Part shown: positions 1 through 7,243 of the stretch, piece after piece | Layout: each line of letters begins with the position of its first letter | Position numbering within the stretch: position 1 is the first letter of the stretch | Source: CAYZJD01 sp964478455 | GTDB taxonomy: Bacteria; Acidobacteriota; Terriglobia; Bryobacterales; Bryobacteraceae | NCBI GenBank assembly: GCA_964478455.1 | Contig: CAYZJD010000116.1 | Location: 1 to 11,728, forward strand | Length of the DNA: 11,728 bases | Direction: 5' to 3' | Program-made: the position numbers and the translations under genes | The notes under the pieces: generated by a model | What the model saw: only the letters and a program-made list of their open reading frames with translations | Told to the model about the DNA's origin: nothing | The model's database searches: none

Positions 1-6
1 GCCCAT
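1..6 (-). CDS. Possible start of the next heme-operon gene (hemD?), cut by the window edge
   Basis: On the minus strand, an ATG at positions 6-4 follows the hemC stop codon (TAG, 11-9) after two bases, and a purine-rich GGAGGGGG tract lies about ten bases upstream of it, inside the end of hemC. Only two codons (Met-Gly) are visible, so the product cannot be read. In many bacteria hemC is followed by hemD (uroporphyrinogen-III synthase), and this tight spacing would fit. The identity is inference from gene order only. Confidence 0.3.
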
Positions 7-8
7 TC

Positions 9-926
9 CTACACCCCCCTCCCGTACACCGCCTCAAGAATCCGGCGCGCGCCGGCGGCGAGGAGCTGCTCCCCTAACTCCTGCCCGACACGCTCGGCTT
101 CTCCCGCCGACCCGTCAGCCTCGCGCCGCACCACTTGCGTGCCGTCCGGCATTACCACCACCGCAAGCAGATTAAGGCGGTCTCCATCCACAACAGCGTG
201 CGCCCCCACCGGCACCTGGCATCCTCCGCCCAGGGCGGCGAGCACAGCGCGCTCCGCCGTAACAGCCGCGCGGCTTGCTGCGTGATCGAGACCGGCGCAG
301 GCCTGCTCGGCAGCGGCGCCGTCACGCCGCGTCTCGATCGCGAGCGCGCCCTGCCCGACCGCGGGACACATGACCTCGGGCTCGAGCACCTCGGCGATGC
401 GGTCCTGCCAGCCCAGGCGGCGGAGTCCGGCGCACGCGAGCACAATCGCATCGTACTGCCCCTCCGCCAGCTTGCGCAGCCGCGTGTCGAGGTTGCCGCG
501 CACCGGCTCGATGACCAGATCGGGCCGCCGCGCCTTGAGCTGGGCGACACGCCGCAGCGAGCTCGTTCCCACTTTCGCTCCGCTCTTCAGGTCCGCGAGC
601 CGCGCGCCCGCGAGCGCATCGCGCGGGTCCTCGCGCTCGGGAATGGCCGCCAGCCCCAGCCCGGCTGGCAGCTCCGTAGGCAGGTCCTTCAGGCTGTGGA
701 CGGCCAGGTCGATGCGGCCCTCTTGGAGCGCCTCTTCGATCTCCTTGGTGAACAGCCCCTTGGTTCCCACCTTGGCGAGTGGCACGTCGGTGATCTTGTC
801 GCCGGTCGTCTTGATAATCTCGATCCGGCAGTTGTGGCCGCGCTCTTCCAGCCGCGCCTGGACCCAGCGCGCCTGCCACAGGGCAAGCTGCGAACCGCGC
901 GAGCCGATGACGAACATGTCACTCAT
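9..926 (-). CDS. hemC: Hydroxymethylbilane synthase (porphobilinogen deaminase)
   Basis: This cytosolic enzyme joins four porphobilinogen molecules into hydroxymethylbilane, the linear tetrapyrrole leading to uroporphyrinogen III and then heme, siroheme and cobalamin. The 305-residue protein has normal family length. Visible family marks are the N-terminal GSRGSQLALWQA block (8-19), HSLKDLPT (77-84) with catalytic Asp81, the substrate-binding arginines in TSSLRR (125-126) and RGNLDTRL (143, 149), the CPAVGQGALAIE block (187-198), and Cys236 in GGGCQVPVGAH, which carries the covalent dipyrromethane cofactor. The start at 926 overlaps the end of hemA by eight bases, so translation is probably coupled; Met4 (917-915) is a possible alternative start. 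No strong Shine-Dalgarno is visible, which fits coupling. All key residues are present and I see no sign of damage. Confidence 0.97.
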   Translation of the reverse strand: MSDMFVIGSRGSQLALWQARWVQARLEERGHNCRIEIIKTTGDKITDVPLAKVGTKGLFTKEIEEALQEGRIDLAVHSLKDLPTELPAGLGLAAIPEREDPRDALAGARLADLKSGAKVGTSSLRRVAQLKARRPDLVIEPVRGNLDTRLRKLAEGQYDAIVLACAGLRRLGWQDRIAEVLEPEVMCPAVGQGALAIETRRDGAAAEQACAGLDHAASRAAVTAERAVLAALGGGCQVPVGAHAVVDGDRLNLLAVVVMPDGTQVVRREADGSAGEAERVGQELGEQLLAAGARRILEAVYGRGV

Positions 927-2184
927 CCAGCCGGAACACGCGGCGGATGACGTCGATCGTCTGGAGGCCGTCCGGGCTTGCCGCCTGCCGGCGCATTTCC
1001 GCGATCGGGGCGTGAGCGATCTTGTTGATGAGCCCGCGCGTGAGCGCCTCCAGGGCTTCCTCCTGCTGCGGCGTCAGCGCGCCCAGCCGGTTGCGCGCCC
1101 GCTCCAGCTCGCCCTGCCGCAATTCCTCCAGCCGCTGCTGCAAGCCCACGATCGTCGGCGTCACCTCGCGCGCCTTCAGGCGCAAGACCATCCGCTCGAC
1201 TTCTTCCTCGATGATCTGCTCGGCCTCCTCGGCCTGCTTCAGCCGCTCGCGCCGGTTCGAATCGGCAACCCTCTGGAGGTCGTCGATATCGTAAAGAAAC
1301 ACGTTGTCGAGATCGTTGACCGAAGGCTCGACGTTGCGCGGCACGGCAATGTCGATCAGGAACACCGGGCGGTTGCGGCGCGCCTCGATCACCCGCCGCA
1401 TCTCCTCCTTGCGAAGGATGTAGTGCGGAGCGCCGCTCGAGGTAATGACAATGTCGATTTCCGGCAGCCTGGCGAGAAAGCGGTCGTACTCCACAATCGA
1501 GCCGTTGAACAGCCTCGCCATCTCCACCGCGCGGTCGTGCGTGCGGTTGGTGACGAAGATCTGGTCGGCCCCCGAGCGGTGCAGGTAGCGCGCCGCCAGC
1601 TCGGACATCTTGCCCGCGCCGACGATCAGCACCCGCTTGCCCGCCAGCGAGCCGAAAATCTCCCGTGCCAGCTCGACGGCCACGAAGCTGACCGACACGG
1701 CGCTCCGCCCAATGTCGGTCTCCGACCGCACGCGCTTGGCCACGCTGAAGGCGCGGGTAAGAACGGTCTCAAGCTGACCCCCGAGTGCGCCGTGCGCCTT
1801 GGCGTCGGCGTAGGCGCTCTTCATCTGCCCCAGAATCTGCGGCTCCCCGACCACCATGGAATCCAGGCTCGCGGCCACGCGGAACAGGTGCCGGATCGCC
1901 TCGCGGTCCTCGTGCCGGTAAAGGTGCGGTCGAAGAAAGGCCGGCTCGACCTTGCGCGATTCGGCTAGAAACTGCTCGACCGCGCCGCCCGCGTCGGCCT
2001 CATCATCGGCGGCCACCGCGACTTCCACCCGGTTGCACGTCGACAGGATCATCGCTTCCTCGACGCCGGCACGGCCCGAGAGTTCGCGCAGCGCAGCCGG
2101 CAGCGACTGCGGTTCGAACGCGACCCGCTCGCGCACTTCGACCGGAGCGGTGTTGTGGTTGATGCCGCAGACGACCAGCTTCAT
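919..2184 (-). CDS. hemA: Glutamyl-tRNA reductase
   Basis: It reduces glutamyl-tRNA(Glu) with NADPH to glutamate-1-semialdehyde, the first committed step of the C5 route to 5-aminolevulinate, so this organism makes tetrapyrroles from glutamate. The protein has 421 residues, close to the usual 415-430. The N-terminal catalytic domain starts MKLVVCGINHNTAPVEVRER and has the nucleophile Cys50 in STCNRVEV. His99 lies in AIRHLFRVAASLDSMVVGE, a family hallmark. A Rossmann NADPH site follows (VLIVGAGKMSELAARYL, about 185-201), and a helical dimerisation region forms the C-terminus. A good Shine-Dalgarno (GGGAGG on the minus strand, 2200-2195) lies ten bases before the ATG. The gene starts 40 bases after the ccsA/hemX-like gene and overlaps hemC at its end, so the three look co-transcribed. 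Confidence 0.97.
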   Translation of the reverse strand: MKLVVCGINHNTAPVEVRERVAFEPQSLPAALRELSGRAGVEEAMILSTCNRVEVAVAADDEADAGGAVEQFLAESRKVEPAFLRPHLYRHEDREAIRHLFRVAASLDSMVVGEPQILGQMKSAYADAKAHGALGGQLETVLTRAFSVAKRVRSETDIGRSAVSVSFVAVELAREIFGSLAGKRVLIVGAGKMSELAARYLHRSGADQIFVTNRTHDRAVEMARLFNGSIVEYDRFLARLPEIDIVITSSGAPHYILRKEEMRRVIEARRNRPVFLIDIAVPRNVEPSVNDLDNVFLYDIDDLQRVADSNRRERLKQAEEAEQIIEEEVERMVLRLKAREVTPTIVGLQQRLEELRQGELERARNRLGALTPQQEEALEALTRGLINKIAHAPIAEMRRQAASPDGLQTIDVIRRVFRLDE

Positions 2185-2224
2185 CCGCGCGCCGCCTCCC
2201 GAGAGCCGGACTGTAACGGCATCC

Positions 2225-3051
2225 TCATCTCGCGAGCAGGCTGCGCAGCCCGGAGTGCGACGCCCACGTCAAGGCTGAGCAGCCGACCAAGGTGATCGCC
2301 ATCAGCGCCGCTTTGCGCCCTCGCCATCCCGCGGTCGTCCGCAGGAAGACGACCGCCAGGTACAAGCCCCAGGTGACAAGCGAGATGATCGTCTTCGGCT
2401 CGCGGATCCAGCGCGTGCCCGACTCGACATAGGCCCAGGTGATCCCGGCGATGACCGAGAGCGTGATGAGCACGAAACCGATCGCCATCGACCACGAAAT
2501 CATCTCGTCGAGCGTCCCAAGCGGCGGAAGGCCGTCCGAGAGTACCTCCGCCTTCTTGCTCTTGAGCTGGCGCTCCTGCATCAGGTAGAACACCGACGCT
2601 CCGGCCATCAGCAGCAGCNNNNNNNNNNGGCGTAGCCCACCAGCACGAGGATCACGTGCACCAGCAGCCAGGCGTCGCGCACCGCCGGGCTGCTCCACGA
2701 TGGCGAGAGGCTGCCCAGGCTGCCGAGCAGCGCCATCACGAAGATGAGCGGGAACAGAAACACGCTGATCCCCTCAAACCGGTAGCGCCAGTGAACAAAC
2801 AGAAACACGATGGCGATGAGCAGCGCGCACAGAGACACCGATTCGAAGAAGTTGTTCGCCGGAAAATGACCGGTGTAGATGCCCTCCTCGACAATGGACA
2901 CGGCATGGAGGACAACGCCTACACGAAACGCCGCAAGCGCCGGGCCAAAGAGATTCGTGCGCCGGCGCAGGACGGTCAGCAGCGCGTGGGCCAGCCCCGC
3001 CGCGTACAGCACGGCGGCCACGCGCAGCCACAGGGTGCTCATTTCGTGCAT
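2225..3051 (-). CDS. HemX/CcsA-type cytochrome c assembly membrane protein, split by an assembly gap
   Basis: This is a polytopic inner-membrane protein of the CcsA/HemX/ResC family, which handles heme for cytochrome c maturation or, for HemX, tunes HemA levels. The N-terminal half (from 3051) has hydrophobic segments around VAAVLYAAGLAHALL, ALLIAIVFLFV and VFLFPLIFVMALLG, and reaches WLLVHVILVLVGYA just before the gap. The C-terminal half resumes in another frame at LLLMAGASVFYLMQERQLKSKK and includes WAYVESGTRWIREPK, LVTWGLYLAVVFLRTTAGWRG and a C-terminal SHSG. The region matching the WxWxxPKExW heme-handling motif is degenerate, and the His usual before the GWRG block is missing, so HemX-like is likelier than a true CcsA synthetase. 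Starts at 3051 (MHEM) or 3042 (MSTL) are both possible; neither has a clear Shine-Dalgarno. Gene order before hemA matches hemX in Bacillus. The frame change is explained by the fixed ten-N gap, not a mutation. Confidence 0.85.
2619..2628. other. Assembly gap of ten Ns inside the CcsA/HemX-like gene
   Basis: Ten Ns interrupt the gene. The coding frame before the gap (ending VGYA) and after it (beginning LLLMAGAS) fit together only if the real missing length is 2 modulo 3 (for example 5, 8 or 11 bases). So the ten Ns are a placeholder and the loss is probably a few residues of one membrane helix. Confidence 0.95.
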
Positions 3052-3087
3052 GCCGGGAAGCCTTTGAACAACGCGGATTCGCTCTTC

Positions 3088-3093
3088 AGTATA
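3088..3093 (-). promoter_or_regulatory. Candidate -10 box for the heme operon
   Basis: The minus strand reads TATACT here, five of six to TATAAT, about 37 bases before the first ATG of the ccsA/hemX-like gene, within the 115-base spacer to the divergent dehydrogenase gene. No recognisable -35 box sits at the right distance, so this is a weak call. The spacer holds nothing else I can name. Confidence 0.25.
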
Positions 3094-3166
3094 GCGCGCC
3101 GGATGGGGACGGCCCGCATGTTCCCCACTCGGAAACCTCCCGGCTCTCCCCACGATAATCATTACT

Positions 3167-3883
3167 GTGGAGAAATTCCTACAAGGCAAGACCGCCGTTG
3201 TTACCGGCGGGACGCGCGGCATCGGCAGGGCCATCGCCGGGCACCTGCTTCTCGAAGGCGCGCGAGTGGCGATCTGCGGGCGCGCTCCGAACGCAGTGGA
3301 AGCGGCTGTAAAGGAGTTGGCGGCCCAAACGGGCGGCGAAGTCGGCGGCAAGGCGGCGGACGTCTGCCGCCACGAGGAAGTACAAGCGCTGTTCGCCTTC
3401 GTCGCCGAGCGCTTCGGCCCCCTCGACATCCTCATCAACAACGCCGGCATCGGCTTGTTCGCCAGCGTGCGCCAGATGCAGCCCGACGACTGGCGGCGCG
3501 TCATCGACACCAACCTGACCGGCGTGTATTACTGTTGCCATGAAGCGCTTACGAGGTTCCGCAACCCCGGCGGCGGCTTCATCGTCAATATTAGTAGCCT
3601 GGCCGGCAAGAACGTGTTTGCGGGTGGGGCGGCCTATAGCGCGTCCAAGTTCGGCCTCAACGCTCTGGGGGAAGCCCTCATGCTCGATCACCGCTACGAG
3701 GATGTCCGGGTCTGCACGATCCTCCCTGGAAGCGTCGCCACCGACTTTAGCCCCCGCTCCGGCGACGAAAGCTGGAAGGTGGCGCCCGAGGACGTCGCCG
3801 AAGTTGTGTGCGCCGTTCTGCGCATGCCGCCAAGAACGATGGTCAGTTGGGTGGAAATTCGTCCCTCCAAGCCGCGAAAGTAA
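3167..3883 (+). CDS. Short-chain dehydrogenase/reductase (classical SDR, FabG-like)
   Basis: This is an NAD(P)H-dependent oxidoreductase with a Rossmann fold, probably cytosolic; the substrate is unknown. The 238-residue protein has the classical SDR layout: TGGTRGIG cofactor loop (13-20), Asp65 after the fourth strand, NNAG (91-94), and the catalytic tetrad Asn116, Ser144, Tyr157 and Lys161 (YSASK), then LPGSVAT (186-192). Arg17 and Arg39 favour NADP(H) over NAD(H). The start is GTG at 3167; no in-frame ATG lies near it and no clear Shine-Dalgarno is visible. It resembles 3-oxoacyl-ACP reductase and sepiapterin-reductase-like SDRs, but no fatty-acid gene is nearby, so FabG proper is not claimed. 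The AAA+ ATPase gene starts 97 bases downstream on the same strand and may be co-transcribed. Confidence 0.93.
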   Translation: MEKFLQGKTAVVTGGTRGIGRAIAGHLLLEGARVAICGRAPNAVEAAVKELAAQTGGEVGGKAADVCRHEEVQALFAFVAERFGPLDILINNAGIGLFASVRQMQPDDWRRVIDTNLTGVYYCCHEALTRFRNPGGGFIVNISSLAGKNVFAGGAAYSASKFGLNALGEALMLDHRYEDVRVCTILPGSVATDFSPRSGDESWKVAPEDVAEVVCAVLRMPPRTMVSWVEIRPSKPRK

Positions 3884-3950
3884 ACTCCAAACCGCTTGCC
3901 CGGCCTCAGGCTTCCGATTGGCAACCGGATTGCTCCGTTTTCAAGCGGGG

Positions 3951-3971
3951 GAGCTGTCACGAGGGCAGCTC
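3951..3971 (+). other. Small hairpin just before the AAA+ ATPase start codon
   Basis: GAGCTG (3951-3956) and CAGCTC (3966-3971) can pair across a nine-base loop that contains GAGGG, nine bases before the ATG at 3981. A longer-range inverted pair, CCGCTTG (3892-3898) and CAAGCGG (3942-3948), lies in the same spacer. They could fold the leader and mask the only purine-rich stretch near the start, but this is inference from complementarity alone. Confidence 0.3.
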
Positions 3972-3980
3972 GAACGTCCT

Positions 3981-5147
3981 ATGGTGCGGTTGAGTCAGCT
4001 TCTGGACCCGACGCGAACCGGCCGCGAGGCTGAGGCGCTCGAACGCGACTTGCGCCGCCTCATTGTCGGTCAGGACGAAGCGGTCCGCCAGATCGTGGAC
4101 GTCTACCAGATGTTCTTGACCGGAATGACCAGCCCCGCGCGGCCGGTCGGCAATCTCTTATTCCTCGGCCCGACTGGTTCCGGCAAGACAAGAATCGTCG
4201 AGGCCACCGCGGAGAGCCTCGTCGGCACCGCCCGCGCCGTCATCAAGATTGACTGCGCCGAATTCCAGCACAGCCACGAGATCGCCAAGCTGATCGGCTC
4301 ACCCCCGGGCTACCTCGGACACCGCGAAACGCATCCGCTTCTGAGCCAGGAGGTCCTGAACCAGTACCACACCGACAAGGTCAAGCTCAGCTTCGTCTTG
4401 TTCGATGAGATCGAAAAGGCCAGCGACGCTCTCTGGAACCTTCTCCTCGGAATCCTCGACAAAGCCACGCTCACCCTCGGTGACAACCGCCGGGTCGATT
4501 TCTCCCGCGCCATGATCTTCATGACCTCGAACCTCGGTGCGGCCCAGATGAGTTCCATTCTGAACCCGCGGATGGGCTTCACACGTCCCGAAAAGGAACA
4601 CCAGGCCGGCGACACGGACGCCAGGCTCTCCGGCAAGATCGCCCGCGCCGGCGAAGAGGCGGCGCGCCGCAAGTTCACCCCGGAATTCATCAACCGGCTG
4701 GACAAGATCGTCGTCTTCAAGCCGCTCGGTGAGCCCGAGCTGCGCAAGATCCTCGACATCGAGCTGGGCCTGCTCCAGCAGCGCATTTTCGAATCGACCG
4801 CCGGAAACCGGTTCGTGTTCACGGTCGCCGAGACCGCCCGCGACCACCTGCTGCACGCCGGTACCGACCTCCAGTACGGCGCGCGCCATCTCAAGCGCGC
4901 GATCGAACGGCTCCTGGTGCAGCCCATGTCGAACCTCATAGCCACCGAGCAGTTGCGCGGCGGCGACTGGCTCCGAGTGGATTTCGACTCTTCCGCGAAC
5001 CGCCTGGTGTTCTTCAAGCAGGCCGAGGCCATCCAGCTCGAGGAAATGTCCGAGATGACCGGCGTGCCCCTGGCCGCCCCCGCCGCAGCCTCGATCGCCG
5101 CGACCGAAACGGTGAAGACGGCAGCCCGCTCTTCCCGCCGCGGCTAA
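3981..5147 (+). CDS. Stand-alone Clp/Hsp100-type AAA+ ATPase (D2-like single module)
   Basis: This predicted ATP-driven protein unfoldase has 388 residues and a single AAA+ module matching the second ATPase domain of ClpA/ClpC/ClpB. It lacks the Clp N-domain, the first AAA domain and the ClpB middle coiled coil. Visible motifs are LIVGQDEAV (27-35), Walker A GPTGSGKT (63-70), the aromatic pore loop GYLG (110-113), Walker B FVLFDEIEKA (138-147), sensor 1 in MTSNLGA (181-187), FTPEFINRLDKIVVFKPL with arginine finger Arg239, and sensor 2 GARHLKR (300-306). A Met-Gly-Phe (198-200) sits where ClpA/ClpC carry the ClpP-docking loop (IGL/VGF). The tail after residue 350 is Ala/Ser/Thr-rich and probably disordered. 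The frame stays open upstream into the dehydrogenase gene, but homology begins only after the 3981 ATG. There is no clear Shine-Dalgarno. The substrate and partner are unknown. Confidence 0.9.
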   Translation: MVRLSQLLDPTRTGREAEALERDLRRLIVGQDEAVRQIVDVYQMFLTGMTSPARPVGNLLFLGPTGSGKTRIVEATAESLVGTARAVIKIDCAEFQHSHEIAKLIGSPPGYLGHRETHPLLSQEVLNQYHTDKVKLSFVLFDEIEKASDALWNLLLGILDKATLTLGDNRRVDFSRAMIFMTSNLGAAQMSSILNPRMGFTRPEKEHQAGDTDARLSGKIARAGEEAARRKFTPEFINRLDKIVVFKPLGEPELRKILDIELGLLQQRIFESTAGNRFVFTVAETARDHLLHAGTDLQYGARHLKRAIERLLVQPMSNLIATEQLRGGDWLRVDFDSSANRLVFFKQAEAIQLEEMSEMTGVPLAAPAAASIAATETVKTAARSSRRG

Positions 5148-5156
5148 CCCAGGAGA

Positions 5157-5190
5157 GATTAACCACCAAGACACCAAGGCACCAAGAGAA
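5157..5190 (+). repeat. Octamer-built dispersed repeat, copy A
   Basis: Units of ACCAAGRC are repeated three times after a GATTAACC head. The repeat begins nine bases after the TAA stop of the AAA+ ATPase gene, reading in the same direction, and its own TAA (5160-5162) is in frame with that stop. It is inverted relative to copies B and C: 5160-5178 is a perfect 19-base complement of 5281-5299. The rest of the 5148-5377 spacer shows no gene. Confidence 0.85.
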
Positions 5191-5234
5191 TCAAGGCTGA
5201 GCCCTTCGGTTTGCGGCAATGCGGGGCCATCCTC

Positions 5235-5244
5235 NNNNNNNNNN
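5235..5244. other. Assembly gap of ten Ns in the repeat-rich spacer
   Basis: Ten Ns separate two contig ends. ATCCTC occurs directly on both sides (5229-5234 and 5245-5250), so the ends may really overlap rather than miss sequence. The gap lies between inverted repeat copies A and B, a plausible cause of the assembly break. Confidence 0.95.
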
Positions 5245-5278
5245 ATCCTCCGGTTCTTCGGTCTGTTTTTTCCTGGTT

Positions 5279-5304
5279 TTCTTGGTGTCTTGGTGGTTAG
5301 ATTC
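5279..5304 (-). repeat. Octamer-built dispersed repeat, copy B
   Basis: It shows two CTTGGTGN units followed by TTAGATTC on the plus strand. It is identical over 26 bases to copy C, 75 bases to the right, and inverted relative to copy A. The sequence after it (GCCGCGC) resembles the end of the reductase gene next to copy C, so B may be a local duplicate of C. Confidence 0.85.
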
Positions 5305-5353
5305 CCCGCCGCGCCGGTGGCTGAAAACCACCACCACAGCCTGCAATCCGGTC

Positions 5354-5380
5354 TTCTTGGTGTCTTGGTGGTTAGATTCA
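5354..5380 (-). repeat. Octamer-built dispersed repeat, copy C, overlapping the reductase stop codon
   Basis: Two CTTGGTGN units end in TTAGATTCA. On the minus strand the element begins TGAATCTAACCACC, and that first TGA (5380-5378) is the stop codon of the nitrite/sulfite reductase; a TAA follows in frame two codons later. Confidence 0.85.
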
Positions 5381-7162
5381 CGCCGCGCATTCCCCTCTCC
5401 CCAGCTTCAGCGAGAAATCCACCTCGTCGCCCCAATCCCTGTAAATCTCCGGAAACAGCTCGGGCGGCTTCGCCAGATCGTTGGTCATCTCGCGGAAGGT
5501 CTCCACGCGGAACCGCAGCACGTAGTCGCGGAAACTCTCGCCTTCGCGCCTGTTCGCGACGAAGTGATCGAGCACGCGCCGCACCGCCACTGGCGCCAGC
5601 CGCGCCGCGATGCTCTGCACGGCCAGGCCGAAACGAAGAATGCCCTGCCCGTCCTTGCCGCCGCCCAGTAGCATCAGGTAGTAAGGAACCTCCCTGCCCT
5701 CAATCTTGCGGGAGTTGCCGTAAAAACCAACGTCCGCGATCCAGTGCTGCCCGCACGCGTTCGGGCACCCGCTTACCTTGATGGACAGCGCGCGCACCGC
5801 CGCCTCATCGTACGCTCGGACCGTCGCTTGCAGCGCCTCCCCGAGGTTCATCGACTTCGTCAGCCCCAGGTTGCACGAGTACGCGCCCGGGCACGTCGTG
5901 ACATCTTCGATCTCGTGCGCGCCCGAGCCGGCCAGCCCGATCTCTCCCAGCGCCGCCCACACCCGCTTCAGGTTGCTGTGCCGGATGTAGGCGAACACGA
6001 TGTTCTGCCCGATCGTCAGCCGCACGAGGCCGTCGCCCGCGTCCCGCGCGATCGCCGCCAGTCCGCGCATCCGGACATCTGTGAGATTCCCTTGATCGAC
6101 CCGCACCGTCACCAGCGCATAACCGTCCTGCTTTTGCGGCCTGACGTTGGTTTCCAGCCACCGCTCGTATTCCGGGTCGGGACGGCCGTTGCCATTGAGC
6201 ACCGGCAGCAGCAACCCCGCCCCAAGCGGCTGCGGCTCGGATTGGAAGCCGCCGAATCCCTCCGGCACGCACTCGGGATCGGGGATGCCTCCGTGCTCCA
6301 GAATCTCGGCGTATTCCTTCTCCACCTGCTCCTTCACCCAGTCGAAGCCCCGCTCGCGCAACACGAATTTCAACCGCGCCGTGTTCTTGTTCTGGCGGTT
6401 GCCGTGCTTGCTGAACAATCGGATCACGGCCTCGATCCGGTTCACCAGCCGCTCCTCGCCGACGAACTCGTCAAGCAGGTGCGCTTCCCGCGGCAGCGGC
6501 CCGAGCCCCCCGCCGATCAACATGCGGAAGCCGCGCTGCTGGACGCCGTTCTCGCGCCGCACAACCGCCGTCAACCCGACGTCGTGGACGGCCCCCGCCA
6601 TGCAGTCCCGCCCGCAGCCGCAAAGCGCGATCTTGAACTTCCGCGGCAGGTTGTCGGTCAGCTCCTTGTGCAAGAACGCGAAGGCGACCCGCCGCGCGTG
6701 CGGACGCACGTCGAAGACCTCGTCGCGCGCCAGTCCCGCTAGCGGGCAGCAGGTCACGTTGCGTACCGTGTTGTAGCACGCCTCACGCGTGGTCAGCCGC
6801 GCGTCCGCCAGCAGGTGCAGCAGGTCCGGCACGCGTTGAAGCGGTACGAAATGAAACTGGACGTTCTGCCGCGTCGTCAGGTGCGCCTTGCCGCCCCCAA
6901 ACTCCGCCGCCACACGGGCAAGCTGCTCCATCTGCGCGGCCGTCATCAGACCGCCCGGGATCTTCGTCCGGACCATCTGCACGCCCGCCTGCCGCTGCCC
7001 GTAGATGCCTCGCCGCAGCCGGAACGCCCGGAACTGGTCCTCGGTGAGTTCGCCCGCCAGGTAAGCGCGCGCCTTCCCCCGGAATAGCTCGATGTCCGCC
7101 CGGACCGTCGCTTCGTAGTCGGCCTCGAGCGCCTCCCTGGGCGAAAGCAAAGCGGTCGACAT
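5378..7162 (-). CDS. Ferredoxin-dependent nitrite/sulfite reductase (siroheme-[4Fe-4S])
   Basis: This cytosolic enzyme performs the six-electron reduction of nitrite to ammonia or sulfite to sulfide, using siroheme coupled to a 4Fe-4S cluster. The 594 residues hold two ferredoxin-like half domains and two siroheme-binding halves. The cluster ligands are clear: C424-x5-C430 in TCPGAYSCNLG and C466-x3-C470 in SGCPNACGQHW. Anion-binding basic residues sit at Arg98 (LTTRQNVQFH), Arg134 (TVRNVTCCPLAG), and Lys175 and Lys177 (PRKFKIAL). An extra cysteine set, CGCGRDC (181-187), lies nearby. There is no flavin domain, so electrons must come from ferredoxin or another protein. Nitrite and sulfite cannot be told apart by reading, so no symbol is given. 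A Shine-Dalgarno-like AGGGAA precedes the ATG. Its TGA stop lies inside repeat copy C. Siroheme for it derives from the HemA/HemC pathway. Confidence 0.93.
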   Translation of the reverse strand: MSTALLSPREALEADYEATVRADIELFRGKARAYLAGELTEDQFRAFRLRRGIYGQRQAGVQMVRTKIPGGLMTAAQMEQLARVAAEFGGGKAHLTTRQNVQFHFVPLQRVPDLLHLLADARLTTREACYNTVRNVTCCPLAGLARDEVFDVRPHARRVAFAFLHKELTDNLPRKFKIALCGCGRDCMAGAVHDVGLTAVVRRENGVQQRGFRMLIGGGLGPLPREAHLLDEFVGEERLVNRIEAVIRLFSKHGNRQNKNTARLKFVLRERGFDWVKEQVEKEYAEILEHGGIPDPECVPEGFGGFQSEPQPLGAGLLLPVLNGNGRPDPEYERWLETNVRPQKQDGYALVTVRVDQGNLTDVRMRGLAAIARDAGDGLVRLTIGQNIVFAYIRHSNLKRVWAALGEIGLAGSGAHEIEDVTTCPGAYSCNLGLTKSMNLGEALQATVRAYDEAAVRALSIKVSGCPNACGQHWIADVGFYGNSRKIEGREVPYYLMLLGGGKDGQGILRFGLAVQSIAARLAPVAVRRVLDHFVANRREGESFRDYVLRFRVETFREMTNDLAKPPELFPEIYRDWGDEVDFSLKLGRGECAA

Positions 7163-7183
7163 GAAATTCCCTATACTCCATCG

Positions 7184-7212
7184 ACAATATCATGATTGGC
7201 CCGAGAACGCAA
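7184..7212 (-). promoter_or_regulatory. Candidate promoter of the nitrite/sulfite reductase
   Basis: The minus strand reads TTGCGT (7212-7207), a 17-base spacer and TATTGT (7189-7184), ending 21 bases before the ATG at 7162. The match is three of six at -35 and four of six at -10, so it is only a candidate. An ATCATGAT palindrome lies in the spacer. Confidence 0.3.
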
Positions 7213-7243
7213 TACCGCCCTTTTCTGTGCACTTCCCCTTCCT

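Noticed and set aside
135..950. Plus-strand open frame of 271 codons opposite hemC
   Set aside because: It is a shadow of hemC, rich in Arg/His/Leu, with no recognisable motif.
370..1968. Long plus-strand open frame of 532 codons
   Set aside because: It is antisense to hemC and hemA, which carry full family motifs; GC-rich codon bias on the minus strand leaves this frame open by chance.
2225..3051. True frameshift or pseudogene in the HemX/CcsA-like gene
   Set aside because: The frame change falls exactly on ten Ns, which do not represent real length; both halves are otherwise intact.
3540..3980. N-terminal extension of the AAA+ ATPase frame into the dehydrogenase gene
   Set aside because: It overlaps a convincing SDR gene in another frame, and family similarity begins only after the ATG at 3981.
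5290..5781. Plus-strand open frame starting in the repeat spacer
   Set aside because: It is antisense to the end of the nitrite/sulfite reductase, Arg/Pro/Ser-rich, with no motif.
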